64,000 nt of DNA, taken from assembly GCF_014648315.1 (NCBI RefSeq), contig NZ_BMQW01000003.1, positions 248,001 to 312,000 of the forward strand, read 5' to 3'. The notes below the pieces were generated by a model. That model had not been told where the DNA came from and made no database searches. It worked only from the letters and a program-made list of their open reading frames with translations. A program made the position numbers and the translations under genes. This DNA comes from Shewanella ulleungensis (lineage in GTDB: Bacteria; Pseudomonadota; Gammaproteobacteria; Enterobacterales; Shewanellaceae). This document shows, piece by piece, positions 56,131-64,000 of the stretch (position 1 is the first letter of the stretch; every line of letters starts with the position of its first letter).

Positions 56131-57057
56131 ATGGAAAATGTTGCTTTTGTATTCCCAGGTCAAGGTTCTCAGGCTGTTGGAATGTTAGCTGAACTCGCTT
56201 TATCTCATAACATTATTGGGCAAACTTTTGCCGAAGCGAGTGACGCGTTAGGTTATGATTTATGGGATTTAGTCGCCAATGGCCCTGCTGAAACGTTAAA
56301 TGAAACAGATAAAACTCAGCCAGCATTACTGACTGCAAGTGTGGCTATTTGGCGTGCATATCAAGCTTCTAATAAGCCAATGCCAACCTTATTAGCGGGT
56401 CACAGCTTAGGTGAGTATTCTGCTTTAGTGTGTGCTGGAGTGATTGAATTTACCGATGCAATTAAATTAGTAGAACTTCGCGGTAAATTAATGCAACAAG
56501 CTGTACCTGCTGGGTCAGGTGCGATGTTTGCCATTATAGGCCTTGATGACAATGCCATTGCCGTGGCGTGTACAGAATCTGCCCAAGGTGATGTCGTAAG
56601 CCCTGTTAACTATAATAGCCCCGGTCAAGTGGTCATAGCAGGTGAAAAAGCTGCAGTTGAACGCGCTGCGGCTGCGTGTAAAGCCGCTGGTGCTAAAATG
56701 GCGGTTGCATTACCTGTGAGTGTGCCATCTCACTGCGCGCTTATGAAGCCTGCTGCAGATGAATTAGCCAAAGCATTAGTTCATGTGACGTTTTCTGCGC
56801 CAAACATTAATGTGGTTAATAACGTTGATGTGGCAATGCCAACTGACGCTGAATCAATAAAAGATGCTTTAGTGCGCCAATTGTATTGTCCAGTACGCTG
56901 GAGTGAGACTGTTGAGTTTATGGCGACACAAGGTGTTACAAATTTAGTTGAGTGTGGCCCTGGTAAAGTATTAACCGGGCTAACAAAAAGAATTAATAAA
57001 TCAATATCCGCTCAAGCGGTAAATGATGTTGCTTCATTTGTGACATTAACCGAATAA
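56131..57057 (+). CDS. fabD: Malonyl-CoA:ACP transacylase
   Basis: Loads malonate onto ACP. About 308 residues from ATG at 56131 (MENVAFVFPGQGSQAVGML); a GTG at 56125 is less likely. Nucleophile motif GHSLGEYSAL, and His in VSVPSHCALM. The ribosome binding site is ACAGGTAAG. Fifth gene of the cluster. Confidence 0.97.
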   Translation: MENVAFVFPGQGSQAVGMLAELALSHNIIGQTFAEASDALGYDLWDLVANGPAETLNETDKTQPALLTASVAIWRAYQASNKPMPTLLAGHSLGEYSALVCAGVIEFTDAIKLVELRGKLMQQAVPAGSGAMFAIIGLDDNAIAVACTESAQGDVVSPVNYNSPGQVVIAGEKAAVERAAAACKAAGAKMAVALPVSVPSHCALMKPAADELAKALVHVTFSAPNINVVNNVDVAMPTDAESIKDALVRQLYCPVRWSETVEFMATQGVTNLVECGPGKVLTGLTKRINKSISAQAVNDVASFVTLTE

Positions 57058-57067
57058 AGGAGTTTTT

Positions 57068-57814
57068 ATGAGCTTTAACATCAGTCTAGACGGCAAAGTC
57101 GCGTTAGTTACCGGAGCGAGCCGTGGCATTGGGCGTGCAATTGCTGAATCGTTAGTGCAAGCAGGGGCGATGGTCATTGGTACTGCAACGAGCGAAAAGG
57201 GTGCTGCAGCTATTCAACAATACCTAGGTGACAAAGGCTTTGGGATGGTGTTAAATGTCACTGACACTCAATCTGTTGCCGATTTGTATAGCCAGATCAA
57301 AGAAAAAGCTGGTGATGTTGATATTCTTATTAATAACGCTGGTATCACTCGCGACAATTTATTGATGCGTATGAAAGATGATGAATGGCAAGACATTATT
57401 GACACTAATTTGACGTCATTATTTAAATTGTCTAAACCTGTAATGCGATCTATGATGAAAAAACGTTTCGGACGTATTATCAGTATCGGTTCAGTAGTAG
57501 GTACAATGGGTAATGCTGGTCAAGTAAATTACTCGGCAGCAAAAGCTGGTTTGATAGGGTTTACAAAATCTCTTGCGAGAGAGGTTGCATCTCGTCAAAT
57601 AACAGTGAATGCTATTGCACCTGGATTTATTCAGACAGATATGACAGATGAGCTGACACCTGAGCAGCAACAAGCTATTATGTCGCAAGTTCCGATGGAA
57701 CGTTTAGGGCAAGCACAAGAAATTGCCAACGCAGTATTGTTTTTGGCCTCGGATTCAGCTGCTTACATCACAGGCGAGACATTGCATGTGAATGGCGGTA
57801 TGTACATGGTTTAA
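57068..57814 (+). CDS. fabG: 3-oxoacyl-ACP reductase
   Basis: NADPH-dependent reduction of beta-ketoacyl-ACP. Length is 248 residues, with the SDR cofactor loop TGASRGIG, the NNAG motif (INNAGITRDN) and catalytic YSAAKAG with upstream Ser (ISIGSVVGTMGN). The ATG follows AAAGGAGTTTTT, 10 nt after fabD. Confidence 0.98.
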   Translation: MSFNISLDGKVALVTGASRGIGRAIAESLVQAGAMVIGTATSEKGAAAIQQYLGDKGFGMVLNVTDTQSVADLYSQIKEKAGDVDILINNAGITRDNLLMRMKDDEWQDIIDTNLTSLFKLSKPVMRSMMKKRFGRIISIGSVVGTMGNAGQVNYSAAKAGLIGFTKSLAREVASRQITVNAIAPGFIQTDMTDELTPEQQQAIMSQVPMERLGQAQEIANAVLFLASDSAAYITGETLHVNGGMYMV

Positions 57815-57822
57815 GGGCGATA

Positions 57823-57895
57823 GGTAGGAAACTACCTTCATTTGAGTCAGTGTTAGTGACAATTCAATGTTAATTTTTGTGGTTAGACCACAAAA
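57823..57895 (+). other. Two hairpins between fabG and acpP
   Basis: AGGTAG-GAAA-CTACCT (57823-57838) is closed by a GNRA tetraloop, and TTTTGTGGT-TAG-ACCACAAAA (57875-57895) is a perfect 9-bp stem. Neither is followed by a T tract, so they are processing or stability elements rather than terminators (inference). Confidence 0.45.
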
Positions 57896-57977
57896 TCTAA
57901 GCTTGCATTGTTATCTAATTCGAATAAACTACTCGCAATCTTACGCAAGTGCGTAATTTGAATAGGAAAGAAAACTA

Positions 57978-58211
57978 ATGAGCAACATCGAAGAACGTGT
58001 AAAGAAAATCATCATCGAACAACTTGGCGTTAAAGAAGAAGACGTTAAATCAGCTGCTTCTTTTGTAGACGATTTAGGCGCTGATTCTCTAGACACGGTA
58101 GAATTGGTTATGGCTCTAGAAGAAGAGTTTGATACCGAGATCCCTGACGAAGAAGCCGAAAAGATCACTACTGTTCAAGCAGCGATCGATTACGTTTCTA
58201 AGAATCAGTAA
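57978..58211 (+). CDS. acpP: Acyl carrier protein
   Basis: A 77-residue acidic protein, the carrier of growing acyl chains. The phosphopantetheine serine lies in [20 protein letters not shown]. The ATG is preceded by TAGGAAAGAAAACTA. A strong terminator (58224) separates it from fabF, so acpP probably has its own abundant transcript. Confidence 0.99.
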   Translation: MSNIEERVKKIIIEQLGVKEEDVKSAASFVDDLGADSLDTVELVMALEEEFDTEIPDEEAEKITTVQAAIDYVSKNQ

Positions 58212-58223
58212 TCAAGAATTCAC

Positions 58224-58256
58224 AAAAACAGGCGGCATTTATGCCGCCTGTTTTTG
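58224..58256 (+). terminator. Terminator of acpP
   Basis: AAAAACAGGCGGCAT and ATGCCGCCTGTTTTT pair around two bases; T tract follows. Confidence 0.93.
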
Positions 58257-58373
58257 TTTAAAGCATTTGTAAACGCTCGTTCCATTTAATTGCACTAATA
58301 TATCCCTTCTTATACATCCTTAGCGTTATCGCAATAATGGCATCGTGGCAGATTTTATTTAAAGGTGAATATC

Positions 58374-59615
58374 ATGTCTAAACGTCGTGTCGTCATCACA
58401 GGTCTTGGACTTGTGACTCCAGTAGGTAATGATGTCGAGTCTTCTTGGAATGCCTTATTGGCAGGTCAAAGTGGTATTGCTCCAATCACTAAATTTGATG
58501 CCAGCGAATTCGGTACTCGTTTTAGTGGTTCGGTTAAAGATTTTGATGTCGAAAAATACTTAACAAAAAAAGATGCACGTAAAATGGATTTATTTATCCA
58601 ATACGGCATGGCTGCAGGCATTCAAGCCGTTACCGATTCAGGCTTAGATATGAGCCAAGAAAATCCTGCTCGTGTAGGCACTGCAATCGGTGCAGGCATG
58701 GGCGGTATGTGGTTAATTGAACAAGGCCATTCTGCATTATTAAATGGTGGCCCACGTAAAGTGTCGCCATTCTTTGTGCCAAGCACTATTATCAATATGA
58801 TTGCAGGCCATTTATCGATTATGTATGGCATGACAGGACCTAATTTCGCAGTAACAACCGCCTGTACTACAGGTGTGCATAATATTGGTTTTGCTGCACG
58901 TACTATTGCGTATGGCGATGCAGACGTTATGGTTGCTGGCGGTGCAGAAGATGTCACTAGCCCATTGGGTGTAGCAGGTTTTAGCGCAGCGAAAGCTTTA
59001 TCAACCCGCAATGACGATCCTACAGCAGCTAGCCGCCCATGGGACAAAGATCGTGATGGTTTTGTTATTGGCGATGGGGCTGGTGTCATTGTGATGGAAG
59101 AATATGAACGAGCTAAAGCACGTGGTGCCAAAATTTACGGTGAATTAGTTGGTTTTGGTATGAGTGGTGACGCATTTCACATGACCTCGCCGCCAAGTGA
59201 TGGTGCCGGTGCCGCTGCGGCCATGGTTAATGCCATTAACGATGCTCAAATTCAAAAAGAACAAGTGGGTTACATCAATGCCCATGGCACTTCAACCAAT
59301 GCAGGTGATAAAGCTGAAGCTGCAGCGGTTAAAGCGGTATTTGGTCCGCATGCTTATGATTTGTTGGTCAGTTCAACAAAATCAATGACAGGGCATCTAT
59401 TGGGCGCAGCAGGTGCTATAGAAGCTATCATTACTTTGCTTGCTCTGCGCGATCAACACGTACCGCCAACGATTAACCTAGATAATCCAGATGAAGGTTG
59501 CGATTTAGATTTTGTTGCGCATACTTCACGCCGCCATCAATTTGATTATGCGTTATGTAATTCATTTGGTTTTGGTGGAACTAACGGTTCGCTGTTATTC
59601 AAAAAAATAGATTAA
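58374..59615 (+). CDS. fabF: Beta-ketoacyl-ACP synthase II
   Basis: Elongating condensing enzyme important for cis-vaccenate synthesis and cold adaptation. 413 residues from ATG at 58374 ([12 protein letters not shown]); a GTG at 58365 is unlikely. Catalytic Cys in [13 protein letters not shown], His in [12 protein letters not shown] and [15 protein letters not shown]. The ribosome binding site AAAGGTGAA lies upstream. It ends the fab cluster. Confidence 0.98.
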   Translation: MSKRRVVITGLGLVTPVGNDVESSWNALLAGQSGIAPITKFDASEFGTRFSGSVKDFDVEKYLTKKDARKMDLFIQYGMAAGIQAVTDSGLDMSQENPARVGTAIGAGMGGMWLIEQGHSALLNGGPRKVSPFFVPSTIINMIAGHLSIMYGMTGPNFAVTTACTTGVHNIGFAARTIAYGDADVMVAGGAEDVTSPLGVAGFSAAKALSTRNDDPTAASRPWDKDRDGFVIGDGAGVIVMEEYERAKARGAKIYGELVGFGMSGDAFHMTSPPSDGAGAAAAMVNAINDAQIQKEQVGYINAHGTSTNAGDKAEAAAVKAVFGPHAYDLLVSSTKSMTGHLLGAAGAIEAIITLLALRDQHVPPTINLDNPDEGCDLDFVAHTSRRHQFDYALCNSFGFGGTNGSLLFKKID

Positions 59616-59628
59616 TATTGTTCAATAT

Positions 59629-59653
59629 AAAAAGCGCCTAGTGCGCTTTTTTT
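59629..59653 (+). terminator. Terminator of fabF
   Basis: AAAAGCGC and GCGCTTTT pair around a 5-nt loop; TTTG follows. Confidence 0.88.
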
Positions 59654-59705
59654 GTATCAGTACAAAGTGTATCGTAAATACACCATCGAATGACTTGGAG
59701 GCTTT

Positions 59706-60194
59706 ATGGCCGGTAAAGATAGACAGCTAACATTACGTTTTTTGGCCGAACCTGCAGATGTCAATTTTGGCGGTAAGGTGCATGGTGGTGCCGTAATGAA
59801 ATGGATCGATTTGGCCGCATACGCAACTGCTGCTGGTTGGAGCGGTAAATATTGCATTACGGTTTATGCTGGCGGGATCCGTTTTGTTAAACCCATTCAT
59901 GTAGGTAATATTGTTGAAGTTACGGGTAAAGTCATTTATACCGGTACAACATCAATGCATGTAGCGATAGATGTAAAAGCGGGCGATCCAAAAGAATCTG
60001 AACGTCATTTAACCACACATTGTATTGTTATCATGGTAGCCGTAGATGATGAAGGTCACCCTACATCGGTTCCTGAGTGGTTACCGGCAACAGCAGATGA
60101 TATTCGTTTACGTGATAGTGCTTTGCGTTTAATGGATATGCGTAAGCGTATCGGTGCTGAAATGGAAGCACATGTTAAACCTTCTGTTGAATAA
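59706..60194 (+). CDS. Hotdog-fold acyl-CoA thioesterase
   Basis: A 162-residue thioesterase of the BFIT/BACH type. Active-site stretch VNFGGKVHGGAVMKWIDLAAYATA (Asp in WIDLAA) and FVKPIHVGNIVEVTG. It resembles YciA/YkhA-like enzymes that hydrolyse medium and long acyl-CoA. ATG at 59706 follows TTGGAGGCTTT. It is followed by the dehydrogenase gene after 13 nt, so the two are likely co-transcribed. Confidence 0.9.
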   Translation: MAGKDRQLTLRFLAEPADVNFGGKVHGGAVMKWIDLAAYATAAGWSGKYCITVYAGGIRFVKPIHVGNIVEVTGKVIYTGTTSMHVAIDVKAGDPKESERHLTTHCIVIMVAVDDEGHPTSVPEWLPATADDIRLRDSALRLMDMRKRIGAEMEAHVKPSVE

Positions 60195-60207
60195 ATAAGG
60201 AAAAATT

Positions 60208-61083
60208 ATGGCCAAGATCGCATTTATTGGTTTAGGCGTAATGGGGTACCCGATGGCGGGGCACTTAGTCAAAAATGGCCATGAGGTCACCGTATATAAC
60301 CGCACAAGTTCAAAAGCTGCTCAGTGGGTTGAGCAATTTGGTGGTCAATCAGCGGCAACGCCAAAAGAGGCTGCTAAAGGCCAAGATATCGTGTTTACCT
60401 GTGTAGGTAATGACGATGATTTGCGTCAAGTAGTATTGGGCGAGCAGGGCGTAATACATAACATGCACGCAGGTGCGGTATTGGTTGACCATACGACTGC
60501 TTCTGCTGATGTTGCTCGTGAGATTGCTGCGCATGTTCAAGCGCTTGATATTGCCTTTTTAGATGCGCCGGTATCTGGTGGGCAAGCTGGCGCAGAAAAT
60601 GGTGTGTTAACGGTAATGATGGGAGGCGAACAAGCACATTTTGACGCAGTTAAACCTGTTATTGCAGCTTACAGCCGCTGCGCAGAGCTGTTAGGGCCAG
60701 TGGGCTCAGGGCAACTGACCAAAATGGTTAATCAAATTTGTATCGCAGGTGTGGTTCAAGGTTTAGCTGAAGGACTTCATTTTGCTAAAAGTGCCGGTTT
60801 AGATGGCCTTAAAGTGATTGAGGTCATCAGTAAAGGCGCTGCGCAAAGCTGGCAAATGGAAAATCGTTATCAAACCATGTGGCAAGGTAAATACGACTTT
60901 GGTTTTGCGATTGATTGGATGCGCAAAGATTTAGGGATTGCATTAGAAGAAGCTCGCCGAAATGGTAGCCATTTACCGGTTACCGCATTGGTAGATCAGT
61001 TTTATTCAGAAGTTCAAGGGATGAAAGGTAACCGTTGGGATACCTCGAGTTTATTAGCAAGGTTAGAAAAGTCTAGAAGTTAA
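60208..61083 (+). CDS. NAD(P)-dependent beta-hydroxyacid dehydrogenase (HIBADH/GLYR family)
   Basis: A 291-residue dehydrogenase. Rossmann motif IGLGVMGYPMAGHL, substrate-binding DAPVSGGQAGAENG, and catalytic Lys in GQLTKMVNQ. The family includes 3-hydroxyisobutyrate dehydrogenase, tartronate-semialdehyde reductase and glyoxylate/succinic-semialdehyde reductases; sequence alone does not decide. The ATG at 60208 has AAGGAAAAATT upstream. Confidence 0.9.
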   Translation: MAKIAFIGLGVMGYPMAGHLVKNGHEVTVYNRTSSKAAQWVEQFGGQSAATPKEAAKGQDIVFTCVGNDDDLRQVVLGEQGVIHNMHAGAVLVDHTTASADVAREIAAHVQALDIAFLDAPVSGGQAGAENGVLTVMMGGEQAHFDAVKPVIAAYSRCAELLGPVGSGQLTKMVNQICIAGVVQGLAEGLHFAKSAGLDGLKVIEVISKGAAQSWQMENRYQTMWQGKYDFGFAIDWMRKDLGIALEEARRNGSHLPVTALVDQFYSEVQGMKGNRWDTSSLLARLEKSRS

Positions 61084-61443
61084 CTTAGACCATACTAGTT
61101 TACTATTGTGAGCCCCAATACTCATTGGGGCTTTTTTATAGCCCTCAACATTAGTCGTAGCTACATTAGATTTGTTTGCCCTTAAAGTTCAACTTAGTGG
61201 CTAAAAACCATCGAGTTACATGATGTAGCGCACATATTCAAACAAGTAACACTGCTATTATTGCTTAATATAAATTAATTTTGCTTAAATTGAATTAGTT
61301 AACTACTTTTATGTTGTCGGTCAATTTTGATTCCGGTCGATATAAAGGGGTGAGTTAATTCTTAAGTAAAGTGTCGTGCTTCAGTGTAAGACCCGCGTCA
61401 GATAAAAAGAATGCGGGCATGCACTAAATTGGAGGAATGAATA
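61084..61443. other. 360-bp intergenic region upstream of cctA
   Basis: Contains the terminator at 61111 and the cctA promoter and ribosome binding site (GGAGG at 61431-61435). ATGTAGCGCACAT near 61220-61232 is a short palindrome of unknown meaning; it does not match CRP or FNR consensus. Confidence 0.5.
61111..61138 (+). terminator. Terminator after the dehydrogenase gene
   Basis: AGCCCCAAT and ATTGGGGCT pair around ACTC, followed by TTTTTTA. Confidence 0.92.
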
Positions 61444-61779
61444 ATGAGCAACAAACTACTCAGCGCATTGTTTGCGGCAGGTTTCGCGGTAATGATGATG
61501 TCTTCTGCATCATTTGCTGCTGATGAAACCCTCGCAGAGTTTCACGTTGAAATGGGTGGCTGTGAAAACTGCCACGCAAATGAAGAACCATCAGCTGATG
61601 GCGCATATGAATTTGAACAGTGTCAAAGTTGCCATGGTTCACTGGCAGAAATGGATGATACCCATAAAGCGCATGATGGTGCGTTAATGTGTGCGGATTG
61701 TCATGCTCCGCATGAAGCGAAAGTTGGCGAAAAACCAACGTGTGACACCTGTCATGATGATGGACGTACTGCTAAATAA
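61444..61779 (+). CDS. cctA: Small tetraheme cytochrome c (CctA/STC)
   Basis: Abundant periplasmic electron shuttle of Shewanella between CymA and terminal reductases. Length is 111 residues: signal peptide ([25 protein letters not shown]) and four CXXCH heme sites, CENCH, CQSCH, CADCH and CDTCH. The mature protein of about 86 residues with extra His as distal ligands matches STC. GGAGG 8 nt upstream of the ATG is a strong ribosome binding site. Monocistronic with a good terminator. Confidence 0.95.
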   Translation: MSNKLLSALFAAGFAVMMMSSASFAADETLAEFHVEMGGCENCHANEEPSADGAYEFEQCQSCHGSLAEMDDTHKAHDGALMCADCHAPHEAKVGEKPTCDTCHDDGRTAK

Positions 61780-61798
61780 GTCGTTATTCCGCTGATAA

Positions 61799-61830
61799 AA
61801 AATACCGACATTTATGTCGGTATTTTTGTT
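61799..61830 (+). terminator. Terminator of cctA
   Basis: AAAATACCGACA and TGTCGGTATTTT pair around TTTA, followed by TGTTTTT. Confidence 0.92.
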
Positions 61831-61909
61831 TTTAGCCTCTCCCCAAAACAAGAATTATAAATTTAACTACCTCTTTATAGGTATTTAATTTCTTTTGTTT
61901 TCAATTAGA

Positions 61910-61926
61910 TGCGCGCTTTAAGTGCA
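61910..61926. promoter_or_regulatory. NtrC-like enhancer site 1 upstream of nasA
   Basis: TGCGCGCTTTAAGTGCA is a 17-bp TGC-N11-GCA element, the NtrC spacing (consensus TGCACC-N5-GGTGCA). It is nearly the reverse complement of site 2 at the outer bases. Confidence 0.6.
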
Positions 61927-61932
61927 TGCTTT

Positions 61933-61949
61933 TGCACTTATGTTGCGCA
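61933..61949. promoter_or_regulatory. NtrC-like enhancer site 2 upstream of nasA
   Basis: TGCACTTATGTTGCGCA, also TGC-N11-GCA. Its centre is 23 bp from site 1. Together they lie about 80-115 bp upstream of the -12 element, a normal distance for NtrC. Confidence 0.6.
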
Positions 61950-62011
61950 ATTGTAGCGCTCAATGACAGTCAGTTTTTTCTATTTCTAAGTTAAATCAGC
62001 AAGTTAATTTT

Positions 62012-62030
62012 TTGGCACAGCTTTCGCAGT
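62012..62030 (+). promoter_or_regulatory. Sigma-54 promoter of nasA
   Basis: TTGGCACAGCTTTCGCAGT: GG at 62014-62015 and GC at 62026-62027 are separated by exactly 10 bases, and TGGCAC-N5-TCGCA matches the consensus TGGCAC-N5-TTGCA except for one base. Confidence 0.8.
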
Positions 62031-62069
62031 ATTAATTACATGAAATGGTTAATATGAAAGGGTCAATGT

Positions 62070-64000
62070 ATGTCAACAATCCAATCAAGCTGTGCTTATT
62101 GTGGTGTCGGGTGCGGCGTTAGCGTGTCCTCGACTCAAGCCGATTGGGTTGACGTTGATGTGTCTTCATTAACCTTAACGGGTGATAAACATCACCCCGC
62201 TAATCATGGTCACTTGTGTGCGAAAGGTGAACGATTACTTGACAGCTTAGCTCAACCCAATGTGCTGCGTTATCCGGTTTTACGCTCAGGGAAACCGATT
62301 CAGTGGGACCAGGCGAGCTCACTAATTGCAGAGAAGTTTGCGCAAACTATCGCCCAGTATGGTGCCAATTCTGTTGCACTTTATCTCTCTGGGCAGTTGC
62401 TCACTGAAGATTATTATGTGGCAAACAAATTTGCTAAAGGGTATTTGAAAACGGCAAATGTCGACACTAATTCACGTTTATGCATGTCATCGGCAGTGAG
62501 TTCAATGCAGCGGGCATTTGGTGAAGATGTCGTGCCGGGTTGCTATGACGATATTGAACATGCCGAAGTCATTGTACTCATTGGCGCCAATACAGCTTGG
62601 ACTCATCCGGTATTATTTAAACGTATATTGGCATCAAGAAATGCGAATAACACTAAGTTAGTGGTTATCGACCCAGTTGCGACCGCGACAGCAAAACAAG
62701 CCGATCTTCATTTAGCCATTGCGCCTGGTGCAGATTTAGCATTGTTTTATGGTTTATTAGGCTATTTAGCAGATAACGAACGAGTTAATCATGAATACAT
62801 TACCACTCATACAGACGGTTTTGATGCTGTTGTGAGTCACGCCAAACAACTGAGTACAGATTTGATTGGTTTGGCTAAGCAAGTGGGATTAACTGAGCAA
62901 GTATTGAGACAATTTTATCAATTGTTTGTTCAGCATAAAACAGTACTAACAGCATCATGCCAAGGGGTTAATCAGTCTGTTATTGGTACCGATACAACTA
63001 ATGCAATTATCAATTGCCATTTAGCCTTAGGGCATATTGGACAAGCTGGTTGTGGCTTTTTTTCATTAACGGGTCAACCTAATGCGATGGGCGGTCGCGA
63101 GGTAGGTGGATTAGCGACTCAGCTGGCTTGTCATATGGGATTTTCTGAACCGGAACGTGAACTACTTGCTGATTTTTGGCTGGTAGATACTGTTGCTGAT
63201 AAAAAAGGCTTAGCTGCTGTCGACATGTTTGATGCGTTGGCCGACGGTAAAATAAAAGCTATTTGGATAATGGGTACTAATCCTGTTGTGTCACTGCCAA
63301 ACAGTAATAAGGTTGCTAAAGCCTTGGCCGATTGCCCTTTTGTGGTTGTGTCTGAAATAACCCCGGATTCAGATACTGCAAAATTTGCGGATATATTATT
63401 ACCGGCTCAAGGCTGGTCAGAAAAATGCGGAACGGTGACTAACAGTGAACGCACAATAAGTCGTCAGCGCGGCTTTATTACTCCAAAAGGGCAAAGCAAA
63501 GCTGATTGGTGGGCCATAAGCCAAGTGGCACAGAAAATGGGCTTTCAAGGATTTGAGTTTGATAGCAGTGCTAGTGTGTTTCGTGAGTTTGCTGCTTTAT
63601 CTGCAAGCGTTAAGCTGGCATTCCCCAATAAAATTTTTGATTTAAGCGGATTAACCCACTTAACCCAGCAGCAATATGACGACTTAATACCGACCCAGTG
63701 GCCTATTGCGTCAGCTGAGCACATTGGCCAACAAGGACTGCGTATATTTAGTGATGGGGGGTTTGCGACACCAACAGGTAAAGCGCAATTTATTTTACCC
63801 GCAAAGCCAGTAACGCAAGAGACTCCGAATGTAGCCAAACACGTTAGCGTGTTACTTAACAGTGGCCGCAGCCGCGATCAATGGCACACCATGACTCGCA
63901 CTGGGCATATTGCGAGTTTGCGAGCAAGTATTCCAGAGCCTGTGATACAACTTCATCCTGATAAGCTCACAAACTTTTCTATTGCTGATGGTGACCTTGT
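62070..64000 (+). CDS. nasA: Assimilatory nitrate reductase catalytic subunit, C-terminus cut by window edge
   Basis: Molybdopterin oxidoreductase that reduces nitrate to nitrite in the cytosol. From ATG at 62070 (AAAGGG 7 nt upstream) the N-terminus carries the 4Fe-4S cysteines in SSCAYCGVGCGVS and HLCAKGE. NSRLCMSSAVSS holds the Mo-ligand Cys, and LTGQPNAMGGREVGGLATQL and GRSRDQWHTMTRTG are NasA/NarB signatures. The frame stays open for 643 residues to the window end. It lacks a Tat signal, unlike NapA or periplasmic formate dehydrogenases. Companion nas genes should lie to the right. Confidence 0.93.
   Translation, partial: MSTIQSSCAYCGVGCGVSVSSTQADWVDVDVSSLTLTGDKHHPANHGHLCAKGERLLDSLAQPNVLRYPVLRSGKPIQWDQASSLIAEKFAQTIAQYGANSVALYLSGQLLTEDYYVANKFAKGYLKTANVDTNSRLCMSSAVSSMQRAFGEDVVPGCYDDIEHAEVIVLIGANTAWTHPVLFKRILASRNANNTKLVVIDPVATATAKQADLHLAIAPGADLALFYGLLGYLADNERVNHEYITTHTDGFDAVVSHAKQLSTDLIGLAKQVGLTEQVLRQFYQLFVQHKTVLTASCQGVNQSVIGTDTTNAIINCHLALGHIGQAGCGFFSLTGQPNAMGGREVGGLATQLACHMGFSEPERELLADFWLVDTVADKKGLAAVDMFDALADGKIKAIWIMGTNPVVSLPNSNKVAKALADCPFVVVSEITPDSDTAKFADILLPAQGWSEKCGTVTNSERTISRQRGFITPKGQSKADWWAISQVAQKMGFQGFEFDSSASVFREFAALSASVKLAFPNKIFDLSGLTHLTQQQYDDLIPTQWPIASAEHIGQQGLRIFSDGGFATPTGKAQFILPAKPVTQETPNVAKHVSVLLNSGRSRDQWHTMTRTGHIASLRASIPEPVIQLHPDKLTNFSIADGDL

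Noticed and set aside
58622..59131. 169-codon open frame opposite fabF
   Set aside because: Antisense to a highly conserved gene, without ribosome binding site or recognisable domain.
61220..61232. CRP/FNR site before cctA
   Set aside because: ATGTAGCGCACAT is palindromic at its ends but does not match either consensus or spacing.

Overview
The window is a chromosomal segment of a gammaproteobacterium, almost certainly a marine Shewanella. The case rests on a four-heme CctA-type small periplasmic cytochrome, an acetyl-CoA synthetase gene divergent from a transporter-like hybrid kinase of the CrbS type, motY divergent from rnt (the Vibrio/Shewanella arrangement), and a full tol-pal cluster followed by a lysine tRNA array. 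The DNA is AT-rich and nearly all of it is ordinary core genome. I see no prophage, intact insertion sequence or CRISPR array. Species-level assignment (S. frigidimarina-like) is a guess.

Layout. 1-6 kb: purM (cut by the left edge), upp, a Na+/H+ antiporter-family protein, a 2-Cys peroxiredoxin, rnt and motY. 6-7.2 kb: a long gap without protein genes that holds a good candidate small RNA on the minus strand. 7.2-12.4 kb: ybgC-tolQ-tolR-tolA-tolB-pal-cpoB, the envelope-constriction machine. 12.5-14.3 kb: six identical tRNA-Lys(UUU) genes interleaved with five chimeric tRNA-like remnants, then decaying tandem copies and a dispersed-type repeat. 14.5-18 kb: a DcaP-like porin, grxA and radD. 18-24.4 kb: acs, divergent crbS-like kinase and a GST. 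24.4-29.9 kb: a catabolic-looking island made of a TonB receptor, an NCS1 permease and a DUF917/S-methyl-thiohydantoin desulfurase-family protein, with a divergent Lrp/AsnC regulator. 30-31.6 kb: argO and argP, divergent. 31.7-36.9 kb: bioA divergent from bioBFCD. 37-41 kb: a diguanylate cyclase, an outer-membrane barrel, maoP/hdfR and dgkA. 41.5-46.1 kb: a periplasmic-type ATP-dependent DNA ligase, a low-molecular-weight phosphatase, rbgA, a 2OG-Fe(II) oxygenase-fold protein and an MsrB-MsrA fusion. 46.5-52.4 kb: rne with a structured 5' leader, divergent rluC and a HAD phosphatase. 52.5-59.6 kb: maf/yceF divergent from yceD-rpmF-plsX-fabH-fabD-fabG-acpP-fabF. 59.7-64 kb: a hotdog thioesterase, a beta-hydroxyacid dehydrogenase, cctA and the start of nasA (cut by the right edge).

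How the parts work together. The fab cluster makes fatty acids and its acyl carrier protein, and plsX and L32 tie it to lipid and ribosome synthesis. bioABFCD makes the biotin needed by acetyl-CoA carboxylase. acs plus the crbS-like kinase forms an acetate-scavenging module. The TonB receptor, NCS1 permease and DUF917 protein look like a dedicated outer-membrane-to-cytoplasm route for a small nitrogen heterocycle. nasA has a textbook sigma-54 promoter with two NtrC-like 17-bp palindromes upstream, so nitrate assimilation appears to be under nitrogen control.

The most promising undescribed items are: (i) the roughly 157-nt structured RNA at 6243-6399, which has promoter, hairpins, an exposed CTTCCTTCC tract and terminator all in register; (ii) the TonB/NCS1/DUF917/Lrp locus; and (iii) the tRNA-Lys array with its conserved chimeric units.
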